This document shows positions 18,228-26,018 of a stretch of DNA of 64,000 bases, one piece after another. The stretch spans positions 1 to 64,000 of the forward strand of contig NZ_JAQAGY010000007.1 of NCBI RefSeq assembly GCF_027533645.1, read 5' to 3'. The position numbers were made by a program, and so were the translations under genes. Origin of the DNA: Paenibacillus caseinilyticus. GTDB lineage: Bacteria; Bacillota; Bacilli; Paenibacillales; NBRC-103111. A model generated the notes under the pieces. The model saw nothing but the letters and a program-made list of their open reading frames with translations. It had not been told where the DNA came from and made no database searches. Each line of letters begins with the position of its first letter. The first letter of the stretch is position 1.

Positions 18228-19253
18228 ATGATACCTACGAATAAAAGTGAACATCAGCGGCCGTTAAGACGAACCTGGACGAAGATCGTCTTCGCCGTGC
18301 TGTCTATCCTGTTAGCCATCCTCATCTCTGGATCCACATACGAATGGTCCGCCGCCAAGCGGGCACGGGAGAACTTCCCTCCCCCCGGCAAGCTGGTGGA
18401 TGCGGGGGGCTTCCGGCTCCATCTGCATAAGCTCGGCAGCGGCTCCCCCACGATTCTGCTCGAATCGGGAAGCGGGGAAAGCAGCTTGTCCTGGAGAGAA
18501 ATTCCGGAGAAGCTGAGCTCCTTCGCCACCGTGGTCGCTTATGACCGGGCAGGCTATGCGTGGAGCGAAGCTTCGCCGAATCCGCGAACGGGGGAGAACA
18601 TCGTCCGCGAGCTGCACACCGCATTGAAGAATGCGGGGATCAAGGGACCGTATCTCCTGGCCGGCCATTCCCTTGGAGGCATGTATTCCCGGCTGTTCGC
18701 CCAGACCTACCCGGAGGAAGTCGCAGGGATGGTCCTCATCGACGCCAGGCCCGAGAACGACGCCCGCCGTACGGAACCGATCTATGCCCGGGAGAAGCCG
18801 AAGAGCAATCCTTCTCCGAACATCTCGATCCTGCTCAAGGAATCCGGCGCTTTCCGGCTCCTCCCGAACTTCCTGCTGACCGGACGGGTAGATAAGCAGG
18901 ACCGTTCAACGTTTGTCAATGTCGTCGCATCCCCCAAGTACTTCCAGGCCGTATCCGAGGAAGGCAGCCTCGCGCACACCACGGAGGATGCGATCCGCGG
19001 ACAGAATCTGGGCGATCTTCCCGTCCGGGTCATCGCACGGGGCGTCCGGCAGGACCTTACGCGCTTTGGCATCAGCCAAACCGCGAATGAAGAGATCGAG
19101 CAGAGCTGGCAGACCGGCCAGCGGGAGGCACTCGCCATCTCGACCAACAGCCGCCTCATTGTGGCCGAGAAGAGCGGCCACTACGTGATCCATGACCAGC
19201 CCGAACTGGTGATCCAAGTGATCCGCGATTTGATTTCGGAGCTTCACCCATAA
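18228..19253 (+). CDS. Membrane-anchored alpha/beta hydrolase
   Basis: A 341-residue protein with one N-terminal membrane helix (about residues 18-36, KIVFAVLSILLAILISGST) after a basic stretch, then an alpha/beta hydrolase domain. The nucleophile elbow AGHSLGG places the catalytic Ser at 148, AYDRAGYAWSE holds the oxyanion loop, and the histidine is in SGHYVIHDQPELV near the C-terminus. The active domain probably faces outside. It is divergent from a TetR repressor. Its last 20 codons are part of a 58-base tandem repeat that continues past the stop codon. Substrate unknown. Confidence 0.9.
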   Translation: MIPTNKSEHQRPLRRTWTKIVFAVLSILLAILISGSTYEWSAAKRARENFPPPGKLVDAGGFRLHLHKLGSGSPTILLESGSGESSLSWREIPEKLSSFATVVAYDRAGYAWSEASPNPRTGENIVRELHTALKNAGIKGPYLLAGHSLGGMYSRLFAQTYPEEVAGMVLIDARPENDARRTEPIYAREKPKSNPSPNISILLKESGAFRLLPNFLLTGRVDKQDRSTFVNVVASPKYFQAVSEEGSLAHTTEDAIRGQNLGDLPVRVIARGVRQDLTRFGISQTANEEIEQSWQTGQREALAISTNSRLIVAEKSGHYVIHDQPELVIQVIRDLISELHP

Positions 19254-19455
19254 CCAGCGAGCTTGTGATCCAAGTGATACCCGATTTGATTTCCGATATG
19301 AATCCATGATCAGCCCGAGCTGGTGATCCAAGCGATCTACGATTTGATTTCTGATCTGAATCCATGACCAGCCGGAGCTGGTGATCCAAGTGACCCGCGA
19401 TTTGGTGTCCGATATGAATCTATGACAGGCCCGAGTTTGATTTCCAATATCGGCT
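19191..19455. repeat. 58-bp tandem repeat derived from the hydrolase 3' end
   Basis: Four full copies and a partial fifth start at 19191, 19249, 19305, 19363 and about 19420. Each contains CATGACCAGCC, GAGCTGGTGATCCAAGTGA and GATTTGATTTC. The first copy is the coding end of the hydrolase; the others lie past its stop. Unit length is 56-58, so frame is not kept between copies. Confidence 0.9.
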
Positions 19456-19560
19456 CCACTAGCCGGCCGCTTCCGAGACAAGGCACATGAGAATAAGGTG
19501 TCTTGTTTGTTTTTGCATGGGACTATTTTTACATTTCATTCTATATGAGGTGAATATTTC

Positions 19561-20874
19561 ATGATATCGAGGCATTTGAAACGGTTAGCGATTCCTATGA
19601 CCGCCAGCGCCCTGCTTGCCGGAAGCACGATGCCTTCGGCATACGCCCTGTCTTCCGCTGAAGTGCAGGCCCCATCGGTTCAGGATCATAACGGCTCTCC
19701 CTCCCGCTTGACCGCCGAATCCGTTGCGGCCCCTGTTCTCTCCCTGGAGGACGACACGGAGGATACATCCGTTGAGTCGGCTGCTTATCATCCTTCGCGC
19801 TTCCTCACCTTGTTCGAGCCGGACCGGATCGTACGCAACTTCCGTTCTATGAAGAAGGTATTCCCGAGCCACCGGATTCACCCGAACAAGCGCGGAATCT
19901 ACACATTCAAGCAGGCTCCGCGTTCCCTTCCCGAGTTCAATTACACGTTCGGCGGGGAGTCCCTGTCCTTCCAGGAGCTGCTGGAGCGCACCGGCACGAC
20001 CAGCCTCCTGGTGCTCAGCGACGATACGCTCTGGGTCGAGAAGTATTTTCGGGGCAACACCCGCGATTCCTTGGCTACGTCCTGGTCGATCTCCAAATCG
20101 TTCACTTCGGCGCTCATCGGTATCGCTATAGACGAGGGATATATCGGCAGCATCGAAGATCCGATCACGAAGTACCTGCCGGATTTGTTGGGCTCGGGGT
20201 ATGACGGCGTGCCGATCAAACATATTCTCAACATGACCTCCGGCGTGGATTATCCCGTGTACCAAGAGCCGTACATCAGCCAGTGGTACCGGGAGCTCTT
20301 CGTGGAAGGCCGATCGTTCAACAAGAAGATGACGACTCTCACTTCCGCAGCCCCTCCGGGAACCTTCGTCTACAAAGGCTCCGACACCCAGGTGCTCGGG
20401 ATGCTGCTCAAGAAAACGACAGGCCGGCAGCCGTCGCAGTATCTGGAGGAAAAGCTGTGGAAGCCGCTCGGCATGGAGAGTCACGCCTTCTGGAATACGG
20501 ACCTGCACGGGGATGATATGACCTTCGCCTATCTGAACGCCACATCGCGGGATTATGCCAAGTTCGGCCGCCTGTATCTGCATAACGGGAATTGGAACGG
20601 CAAACAGCTCATTCCCGAAGCTTGGGTAAAGGAAACGTATACGGGCAGCGAGGGAGCGCCGTTCTATAAGAATCAATGGTGGATTCCCGCGGACGGTCTC
20701 AACACCAACGAGATTTTTGCCAGCGGCATCTACGGCCAGACGATCTATGTGAACCAGAAGGAGAACATCGTCATCGTCAAAACCAGCGTGGCTACGAAAG
20801 AAACCGAAACGTATGAGGAAATTGTGGCATTCCGTGAGGCCATCCGCCAGTTGAAATCCGCCCCGGCTTACTGA
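19561..20874 (+). CDS. Secreted serine hydrolase, beta-lactamase class C/NylB-like
   Basis: A 437-residue exported protein. The N-terminus is a signal peptide (basic start, hydrophobic core MTASALLAGSTM, AYA cleavage site near residue 29). The catalytic SxxK motif is SISK with Ser176; the second motif is YKGSDTQ (Tyr in the YxN-like position), and the third region is near FASGIYGQTIYV. This arrangement matches the beta-lactamase-like family that includes 6-aminohexanoate-dimer hydrolase and esterases, more than true beta-lactamases. GAGGTGA precedes the ATG. A strong terminator follows. The substrate is unknown. Confidence 0.88.
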   Translation: MISRHLKRLAIPMTASALLAGSTMPSAYALSSAEVQAPSVQDHNGSPSRLTAESVAAPVLSLEDDTEDTSVESAAYHPSRFLTLFEPDRIVRNFRSMKKVFPSHRIHPNKRGIYTFKQAPRSLPEFNYTFGGESLSFQELLERTGTTSLLVLSDDTLWVEKYFRGNTRDSLATSWSISKSFTSALIGIAIDEGYIGSIEDPITKYLPDLLGSGYDGVPIKHILNMTSGVDYPVYQEPYISQWYRELFVEGRSFNKKMTTLTSAAPPGTFVYKGSDTQVLGMLLKKTTGRQPSQYLEEKLWKPLGMESHAFWNTDLHGDDMTFAYLNATSRDYAKFGRLYLHNGNWNGKQLIPEAWVKETYTGSEGAPFYKNQWWIPADGLNTNEIFASGIYGQTIYVNQKENIVIVKTSVATKETETYEEIVAFREAIRQLKSAPAY

Positions 20875-20952
20875 TCGCTGCCTGACCTGACCCCTCCCGG
20901 GTCTCTCACCCCATGTCCGTGGTGTCTGGATGCCGCCGGTCGGAGGTACAAC

Positions 20953-20995
20953 AAGGCCGCTTCCTTGGCAGAATGTCTGCCAAGGAAGCGGCCTT
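20953..20995. terminator. Strong intrinsic terminator
   Basis: A perfect 20-bp stem (20953-20972 with 20976-20995) around a 3-base loop, downstream of the serine hydrolase gene. Confidence 0.9.
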
Positions 20996-21035
20996 GGGGC
21001 GCGCGCTGATGCTTCTTCGGTCAAACCAACCAAAC

Positions 21036-21082
21036 AAGGGATGCCCCTCCGTCATCAATGATGACTAGGAAGGGCATTCCTT
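21036..21082. terminator. Intrinsic terminator of the small secreted-protein gene
   Basis: A long imperfect hairpin (AAGGGATGCCC with GGGCATTCCTT, inner GTCATCA/TGATGAC) just past the stop of the gene at 21095-21415. Confidence 0.8.
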
Positions 21083-21094
21083 CAGCTTGCGGTG

Positions 21095-21415
21095 TTATTG
21101 AAAGTAGTACTGCAGGTTGTTGAGCGTCAGAGCGGGACCCCCGACGATGATCTTGTATGTACCATAAGGCAGATTGGATACGGTACCGTTGATCGTTCCG
21201 GTTCCGCCGGAAGCGGAGAATGCACGGTTGCCTACAACTTGTCCGCTCTGGTTGATGACGACATACTCAGCCGTGCTTCCGATGAAAGTTCCCTTAATCA
21301 CAAGCGTACCTTGACCCGTAATCTGGACGTTCGTCGCTGCCGATGCGCTCGAAACCGGAAGCAGGGCGAACAAGGCGAAGCAGATAAAGAGGAGAGCTGC
21401 CATTCTGTTTTTCAT
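21095..21415 (-). CDS. Small secreted protein of unknown function
   Basis: A 106-residue protein with a clear signal peptide (MKNRMAALLFICFALFALL, cleavage after SSASA near residue 27). The mature part of about 79 residues is rich in Gly, Thr, Val and Asn and looks like a small all-beta domain (GTLVIKGTFIGS, then GTYKIIVGG and a terminal YYFQ). It has no cysteine after the signal peptide. I do not recognise the family. The ATG at 21415 has AAAGG upstream; a GTG at 21424 is too close to it. It has its own terminator and an AT-rich upstream region, so it is probably an independent unit. Confidence 0.75.
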   Translation of the reverse strand: MKNRMAALLFICFALFALLPVSSASAATNVQITGQGTLVIKGTFIGSTAEYVVINQSGQVVGNRAFSASGGTGTINGTVSNLPYGTYKIIVGGPALTLNNLQYYFQ

Positions 21416-21697
21416 ATAACACACAACCTTTCTATAATTTATATTACAATATTTAAATTATCATAAAATATTCACGCTGTAAATCTTTATCTTTGCTGCA
21501 TGGACCGATGATCCAAATTATCCATTAACCCTTGATACTAAAGGAAATTTTAATGATATAGAGCAATATTATTATTATATAACAAATGTGATCAGCTACA
21601 CTCCTCTTTCTTACTGATACAGACTTCTAACCTATGATACTAGACGAGATAACGGCTTTTCCGTCCTTTAAGGACGATGCCCGTTTATAAGTTATAT

Positions 21698-21738
21698 AAG
21701 ATTACAGGATCGGGCCCTGGCGAGATATAAATTCTTAG
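21698..21738. repeat. Interspersed ~40-bp repeat, copy B
   Basis: AAGATTACAGGATCG, GGCCCTGGCGAGATATAA and ATTCTTAG; the second copy of the element at 9282 and 57527. Confidence 0.75.
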
Positions 21739-21787
21739 ATATCAAGAAAAACGTCTCTCCGTGTCCTTTTGATCCCACCAAAAAAAG

Positions 21788-21822
21788 AAGACATCCGTCC
21801 TAAAACTAAGAACGAATGTCTT
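21788..21822. terminator. Intrinsic terminator of the ABC/two-component operon
   Basis: AAGACATCCGT at 21788-21798 pairs with ACGAATGTCTT at 21812-21822 (one mismatch), flanked by an A-run and a T-run, so it works in both directions. Confidence 0.8.
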
Positions 21823-21906
21823 TTTTGCGGGTTGTCCGTGCTACCGAAGAAAAAATGCAAGTTGCTCAGAGGCCCGGTATACACCGGCGTACCCTCTTTC
21901 ACCTCT

Positions 21907-22170
21907 TTATACGATCCCGTACCCTCTTCCTTCGATGGCATCCCGGATCGAGTTCATGCTTACACGGTCTTCATCATATTCGACCCGTACGGTCTGACCT
22001 GCCAGATCCACGTGCCCCTCAGCCCCGGCGCTCCGCAGGGCACCTTCTACGGAATCCGCACAGCTGCCGCAGGTCATGCCCGCGACCCACTGGGTTACGC
22101 TCCTATTGTTTTGTTTCTTGTGCCTATACCAAAAAACAGGTGGAACCAGCGCTGCAGCCCGCCCTCTCAC
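21907..22170 (-). CDS. Heavy-metal-associated (HMA) domain protein, CopZ-like
   Basis: An 87-residue frame whose last 60 residues are an HMA ferredoxin-like domain with the metal-binding GMTCGSC and a closing IEGRGYGI. Such domains carry Cu(I) or similar ions. The frame starts at a GTG overlapping the histidine kinase stop codon, which suggests translational coupling, but its first 25 residues (with VPPVFWYRHKKQ) are unlike CopZ. An AGGAG lies directly before the codon GTA that would start a normal CopZ-length protein, so the usual start codon may have been lost. Last gene of the ABC/two-component operon. Confidence 0.75.
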   Translation of the reverse strand: MRGRAAALVPPVFWYRHKKQNNRSVTQWVAGMTCGSCADSVEGALRSAGAEGHVDLAGQTVRVEYDEDRVSMNSIRDAIEGRGYGIV

Positions 22171-23090
22171 TCCCGCGCCCGCTTCAAACGCACAGTGAAC
22201 ACCGTCCGCTCGTGAGGAACGGAATTCACCTCAATCGTTCCCTGCTGCCGCTGCACTAGACGCCTTACGATGGCCAGACCCAGTCCGCTTCCCCGCCGGG
22301 TACGGGTCCGGGAAGGATCGGACGTGTACAGCCGCTCGAAGATGAAGGGCAGCTCGCTCTGCGGAATCCCGGGTCCCCGGTCCCACACGGTGAAGCCATA
22401 ATGTTCCTCTTCCTCCCGGATGCAGACGCCGACCGCCCCTCCCGAAGCACCGTACCGGAGCGCATTGGATAACAGATTCGCAGCCACCCGTCCCATCAGA
22501 CCCGGCTCTGCCCAAACCAGGGCGGGCATAGAGGGCAGCTCCACCTCAGGCTCCAGGCCGATCCGCTCGAATTCAGGATACAGCGTGAGCAGCCACTCCG
22601 GCAGCAGTTCCGCCAGGTCTACGGCCTGCAGCCGGATCGGCGTGTCGTCGGACTCCAGCTTCGAGAGCTCGAAGAAGCTGAGCAGCATCGCGGACAGCTC
22701 CCGTCCCTTGCGCGAGGCAATGTCCAGATAACGGACGCGCTGCTCTTCCGTGAGCCGCGAATCCTCCCGGACGGATTCGATATACCCGAGCATACCGGCC
22801 AAGGGCGTCTGGATATCGTGCGCCAGATTGGCCAGCATCCGTCTCCGGGATTCATCGAGCCGTCCAGCCCGCACGGACGCTTCCCTCCAGCGGTCGGCGA
22901 GCAGGCCGCACTCGGCCCTCAGGCCTTCCAGGTCCCGGTCCCCCACGGCAACGCGCAGCTGCCGGCGGTCTTCTTCTAGCCTCATCAGCTTCAACCCCGC
23001 CGTCAAGGCACGGATCTCCCGCTTCAGCCGCAGCCATAAGCAGAACAGGAGGCCTGCCGCCGCCATGCTTAGAATCATAAGCCAGATCAA
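22167..23090 (-). CDS. Sensor histidine kinase
   Basis: A 308-residue kinase. It has one N-terminal membrane helix (LMILSMAAAGLLFCLWL) with no extracellular sensor loop, then a coiled linker, the H box LANLAHDIQTPLAGMLGY, the N box NLLSNALRYG, the G1 box WDRGPGIP and G2 GSGLGLAIVRR. The start is probably the TTG at 23090, overlapping the response-regulator stop codon as TTGA, after GGGGAGGGA. It should phosphorylate the response regulator at 23087. The lack of an input domain suggests it senses through the membrane or through the neighbouring ABC transporter. Paired with the regulator by overlap. Confidence 0.9.
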   Translation of the reverse strand: MIWLMILSMAAAGLLFCLWLRLKREIRALTAGLKLMRLEEDRRQLRVAVGDRDLEGLRAECGLLADRWREASVRAGRLDESRRRMLANLAHDIQTPLAGMLGYIESVREDSRLTEEQRVRYLDIASRKGRELSAMLLSFFELSKLESDDTPIRLQAVDLAELLPEWLLTLYPEFERIGLEPEVELPSMPALVWAEPGLMGRVAANLLSNALRYGASGGAVGVCIREEEEHYGFTVWDRGPGIPQSELPFIFERLYTSDPSRTRTRRGSGLGLAIVRRLVQRQQGTIEVNSVPHERTVFTVRLKRARE

Positions 23091-23827
23091 ACGCGAGGTC
23101 CCTCCCCGCAGCCGCCCAGCTTGTAGCCGATGCCCCATACCGTCTGAATATATTGGGGCTGGGACGGCTCCGGCTCGATCTTGGATCTCAGCCTCCGGAT
23201 ATGCACCATGACCGTATTCTCGTCATAGAGATAAGCCTGCTGCCAGACCGCTCGGAAGAGCTGGGCCTTGGAGAAGACGCGTTTGGGCTGGCTCATAAGC
23301 ACCTTCAGAATCTCGAATTCCTTCGCGGTTAACGCGACCTCGCTGCCGCCTACGAAGACTTCGTACGTCTCGGTGTTCAGGCGGATCCCATGCTGCTCCA
23401 GCCATGGATTCGGCTGCTGCGGAGCGCCGAAATCCAGATACCTGCGCAGCATGGCGTTCACCCGGGCGGAGAACTCCCCAAGCCCGAACGGCTTCGCCAG
23501 ATAGTCGTCGGCCCCCATCCGCAGGCCGACGATCTTGTCCGTTTCTTCCCCGCGGCAGGACACCATCAGCACCGGAAGGCCGCCGGCCTGGCGGATGATA
23601 CGCAGGAGCTCCAGTCCGTCCGCCCCCGGCAGCATGAGATCCAGCACGGCCAGATCAAATCCGCCCGTGCCGCCCCTACTGCCCGTAAGCCACTGCTTGG
23701 CCTCGGTTCCATCCCGGCACCACCGGACCTGCAGTCCGTCCCTTTCCAGCCCGTCTCGCATCAAGGCCCCCAGATCCTCGTCGTCTTCGACGAGAAGTAT
23801 GCTTTTCTCCCGCTCCCCATACCGCAT
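23087..23827 (-). CDS. OmpR-family response regulator
   Basis: A receiver domain (about residues 8-120) with the acidic pair LVEDDED, phosphoacceptor Asp in FDLAVLDLMLPG and Lys in YLAKPFGLGEF, followed by an OmpR/PhoB winged helix (about 150-245; EVALTAKEFEILKVLM, then YDENTVMVHIRRLRSKIE and VWGIGYKL). The start is uncertain: ATG at 23827 (chosen) or 23845; the frame is open to 23887. Cotranscribed with the ABC transporter upstream and the kinase downstream, which it overlaps. It probably controls the ABC transporter operon. Confidence 0.9.
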   Translation of the reverse strand: MRYGEREKSILLVEDDEDLGALMRDGLERDGLQVRWCRDGTEAKQWLTGSRGGTGGFDLAVLDLMLPGADGLELLRIIRQAGGLPVLMVSCRGEETDKIVGLRMGADDYLAKPFGLGEFSARVNAMLRRYLDFGAPQQPNPWLEQHGIRLNTETYEVFVGGSEVALTAKEFEILKVLMSQPKRVFSKAQLFRAVWQQAYLYDENTVMVHIRRLRSKIEPEPSQPQYIQTVWGIGYKLGGCGEGPRV

Positions 23828-23938
23828 TCCCTGTTCCACTCCCATATCCCGAAGCAGGTCCTCCGCACAGCCTGAGGACCTGTCCAATTATTGGGTTTAT
23901 TGTATCATGCTGTTCGATTCGGCGTCATCTCTGGGCCG

Positions 23939-24703
23939 TTACCCTTCATGCGCATGAATATCCATCCGCGACAGCTTCCTGAGGCTCGCCGCGAGGAACA
24001 CGGCGAAGATCACCAGCAACCCCAAGGCTCCTTGCAGGAGCCCGGCGCTCCCGGCGGTCCGCGATGGAATATCGAGCAGGCTGCCGACAAGGATGCCGGG
24101 ATACGTGAAGGGGAACCGCACGGCGATATCCAGCATATCCCACACGACTTCACCGGCCACCGCTGCGAAAGTGCCCGCCGCCATGTTCGCGATATAACTC
24201 CGGTAGGCGAGCGAGATCCAGGCGAATAAGGGAACGAAGGCGAACGAAATGAGGATGAGCAGCAGCCCGCATTCCGCATAGCGCAGCCACATCGTCCACG
24301 GAACCGGCGGCAGTCCGAACAGCAGCCCGCCCGCCGCCTTCATTCCAAAGTCAAGTCCGTACACCAGGACGGTCAGCACGAAGACCGCCGCATACTTGCC
24401 CAGAAGAAAGGTGCTGCGCCGGATCGGATAAGTCAGCATCCCGGTCACCGTATTGTGCTGAAACTCCCCGATGAGCACATACCCCACCATGAGGCCGGAG
24501 ATGATCGGCATCAGGCCGAGGGCGAACTGGCGGTAATGCGTATAATACGTCCAGCTCCAAGTCAGCCGTGAAGGAGAAAAGGCCAGATCCTGGTAATAGA
24601 CAGTGAACTCAATGACATGTTTGACCAGCAAAATAAACAGCAGCAGCCACAGTCCCTTAGACCTGCGCAGCTTCAGCCACTCGGCATATCCTACGCCCCT
24701 CAT
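23939..24703 (-). CDS. ABC transporter permease (ABC-2/BcrB-like)
   Basis: A 254-residue membrane protein with about six helices, starting with a short cytoplasmic part (GYAEWLKLRRSKGLWLLLF), typical of ABC-2 type permeases used for peptide antibiotic immunity or export. Its ATG overlaps the stop codon of the ATPase gene as ATGA. It is too small to be a BceB-type permease, which has ten helices and a large outside domain. Forms the membrane part of the exporter with the ATPase at 24700. The substrate is unknown; self-resistance to the neighbouring lipopeptide is a possibility only. Confidence 0.85.
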   Translation of the reverse strand: MRGVGYAEWLKLRRSKGLWLLLFILLVKHVIEFTVYYQDLAFSPSRLTWSWTYYTHYRQFALGLMPIISGLMVGYVLIGEFQHNTVTGMLTYPIRRSTFLLGKYAAVFVLTVLVYGLDFGMKAAGGLLFGLPPVPWTMWLRYAECGLLLILISFAFVPLFAWISLAYRSYIANMAAGTFAAVAGEVVWDMLDIAVRFPFTYPGILVGSLLDIPSRTAGSAGLLQGALGLLVIFAVFLAASLRKLSRMDIHAHEG

Positions 24704-25620
24704 GCCCCTTGCCCCCCGATCAGCCGCAGGTAGTAATCCTCCAGGGAGTCATGCCGCACCTTGAGCTCCATGAGCTCCATCCCTTCCATCACCAGCACGC
24801 GGGCGATCTCGGCTGACTGCCCGGACTTCCCATACACCCGGACCGTCCGGTTGTCCCGCAGCTCATAATCGATCATCCCAAGCTTCTGCTCCAATATCAC
24901 GAGCGCCTGCTCGAGCGGCTCCACCCGGAGCTCGATACAGCTTCGGAGCGTCCGCTGCAGATCGGCGGCGTCCCGCTGCTCCAGCAGCCGGCCATCGTGC
25001 ATAATGCCGATCCGGTCCGCGATCTGCTGCACCTCGCCCAGCAGATGGCTCGAGAGCAGCACCGCCATGCCGCGCTGCTTGGCCAGGTCCAGCAGCAGCT
25101 GGCGCAGCTGGTGCAGCCCCGCAGGGTCGACCCCGTTGGTCGGCTCATCGAGGACGAGCAGCTCCGGACCGTGGGCTATAGCGCGGGCAAGACCCAGCCG
25201 TTGGCGCAGGCCCAGAGACAGCCGTCCGGCCCGGACATCCCTGACTTCGCCCAGCCCGAGCAGGCGCAGCGTCTCCTCCGTTCGTTCAGGCCCCGCATAG
25301 CCGGTAAGCCGGCTGTGCAGCCGCAGATGTTCGGCTGCCGTCAGCTGCGGATAATGCCCCGGCACCTCCGGCAGGAAGCCGATCCTGGCGAAGCCTTCAC
25401 CTCCGCCGGTGAGCCTCCTGCCGAACAGCTCCACCTCCCCGCTGGTCGGCAGCACCAGACCCATAATCATGCGCAGCGTCGTCGTTTTCCCCGCCCCGTT
25501 CTGGCCGAGAAATCCGTAGATCTCCCCCGGCGCCACTTCAAGCGAGACATCTTCCACGGCAGGCTTCTGCCGGTTCGCATAGCGTTTGGTCAGTCCATTG
25601 GTTCTTAGCACCCAGCTCAC
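24700..25620 (-). CDS. ABC transporter ATP-binding protein (BcrA-like)
   Basis: A 306-residue ATPase with Walker A GQNGAGKTTT (about residue 40), the signature LSLGLRQRLGLA, Walker B LLVLDEPTNGVDP and the switch histidine in LLSSHLL. The C-terminal 80 residues are the extra domain found in DrrA/BcrA-type exporters. The GTG at 25620 follows AGGAGGGG. First gene of an operon that continues with permease, response regulator, kinase and HMA protein. The unit resembles peptide-antibiotic resistance exporters controlled by an adjacent two-component system. Confidence 0.92.
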   Translation of the reverse strand: MSWVLRTNGLTKRYANRQKPAVEDVSLEVAPGEIYGFLGQNGAGKTTTLRMIMGLVLPTSGEVELFGRRLTGGGEGFARIGFLPEVPGHYPQLTAAEHLRLHSRLTGYAGPERTEETLRLLGLGEVRDVRAGRLSLGLRQRLGLARAIAHGPELLVLDEPTNGVDPAGLHQLRQLLLDLAKQRGMAVLLSSHLLGEVQQIADRIGIMHDGRLLEQRDAADLQRTLRSCIELRVEPLEQALVILEQKLGMIDYELRDNRTVRVYGKSGQSAEIARVLVMEGMELMELKVRHDSLEDYYLRLIGGQGA

Positions 25621-25927
25621 AACGCATCCCCTCCTGCTCTTCATTATAAGAAGGAAAGTGCGCTCCCCGGCTTACGGAATTCTTACAAAAGTCTTACATC
25701 CCGCCAGAAAAAAGATCATCCTGCTCCCCCGCCTTGTCTCTAAGAGCGAGTTCCATCGCGTTGGCATCCTCATTGTCCCATACGACCCGCCCTTTCCTAT
25801 CTCCTGCGAGCCTTGGGGATCTCTCCACCGGCTCCAGCGGGGAGGCGATATGGCTCTTACCTCGACGGGACTTGCACCGGCTCGTTGTGTCCCACCTGAT
25901 CAGGCGAGCTGTGTCTATAATAAAGAA

Positions 25928-25971
25928 AGGGTTGTCCCACCGTCATCTGCGATGACCTGAGGGACAACCCT
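25928..25971. terminator. Intrinsic terminator after fusA
   Basis: AGGGTTGTCCC at 25928-25938 pairs with GGGACAACCCT at 25961-25971, and GTCATC/GATGAC extend the inner stem. It lies 48 bases past the NRPS stop codon and ends the fus transcript. The remaining bases of the 25621-26018 gap hold no gene. Confidence 0.9.
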
Positions 25972-26018
25972 ACTGGCATTCGGCGGGATCCGCCGTGTCA
26001 GCTTATTCCATTGCTCAC

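Larger units (their letters stand above)
21416..21906. other. AT-rich intergenic region
   Basis: No gene is supported here. The first 300 bases are strongly AT-rich and probably hold the promoter of the secreted-protein gene. The remainder holds repeat copy B (21698-21738) and a hairpin terminator (21788-21822). Confidence 0.7.

Noticed and set aside
18906-19481. Minus-strand frame of 191 codons with repeated segments across the hydrolase 3' end
   Set aside because: It only reflects the 58-base tandem repeat and the hydrolase codons on the other strand; no ribosome binding site or family match.
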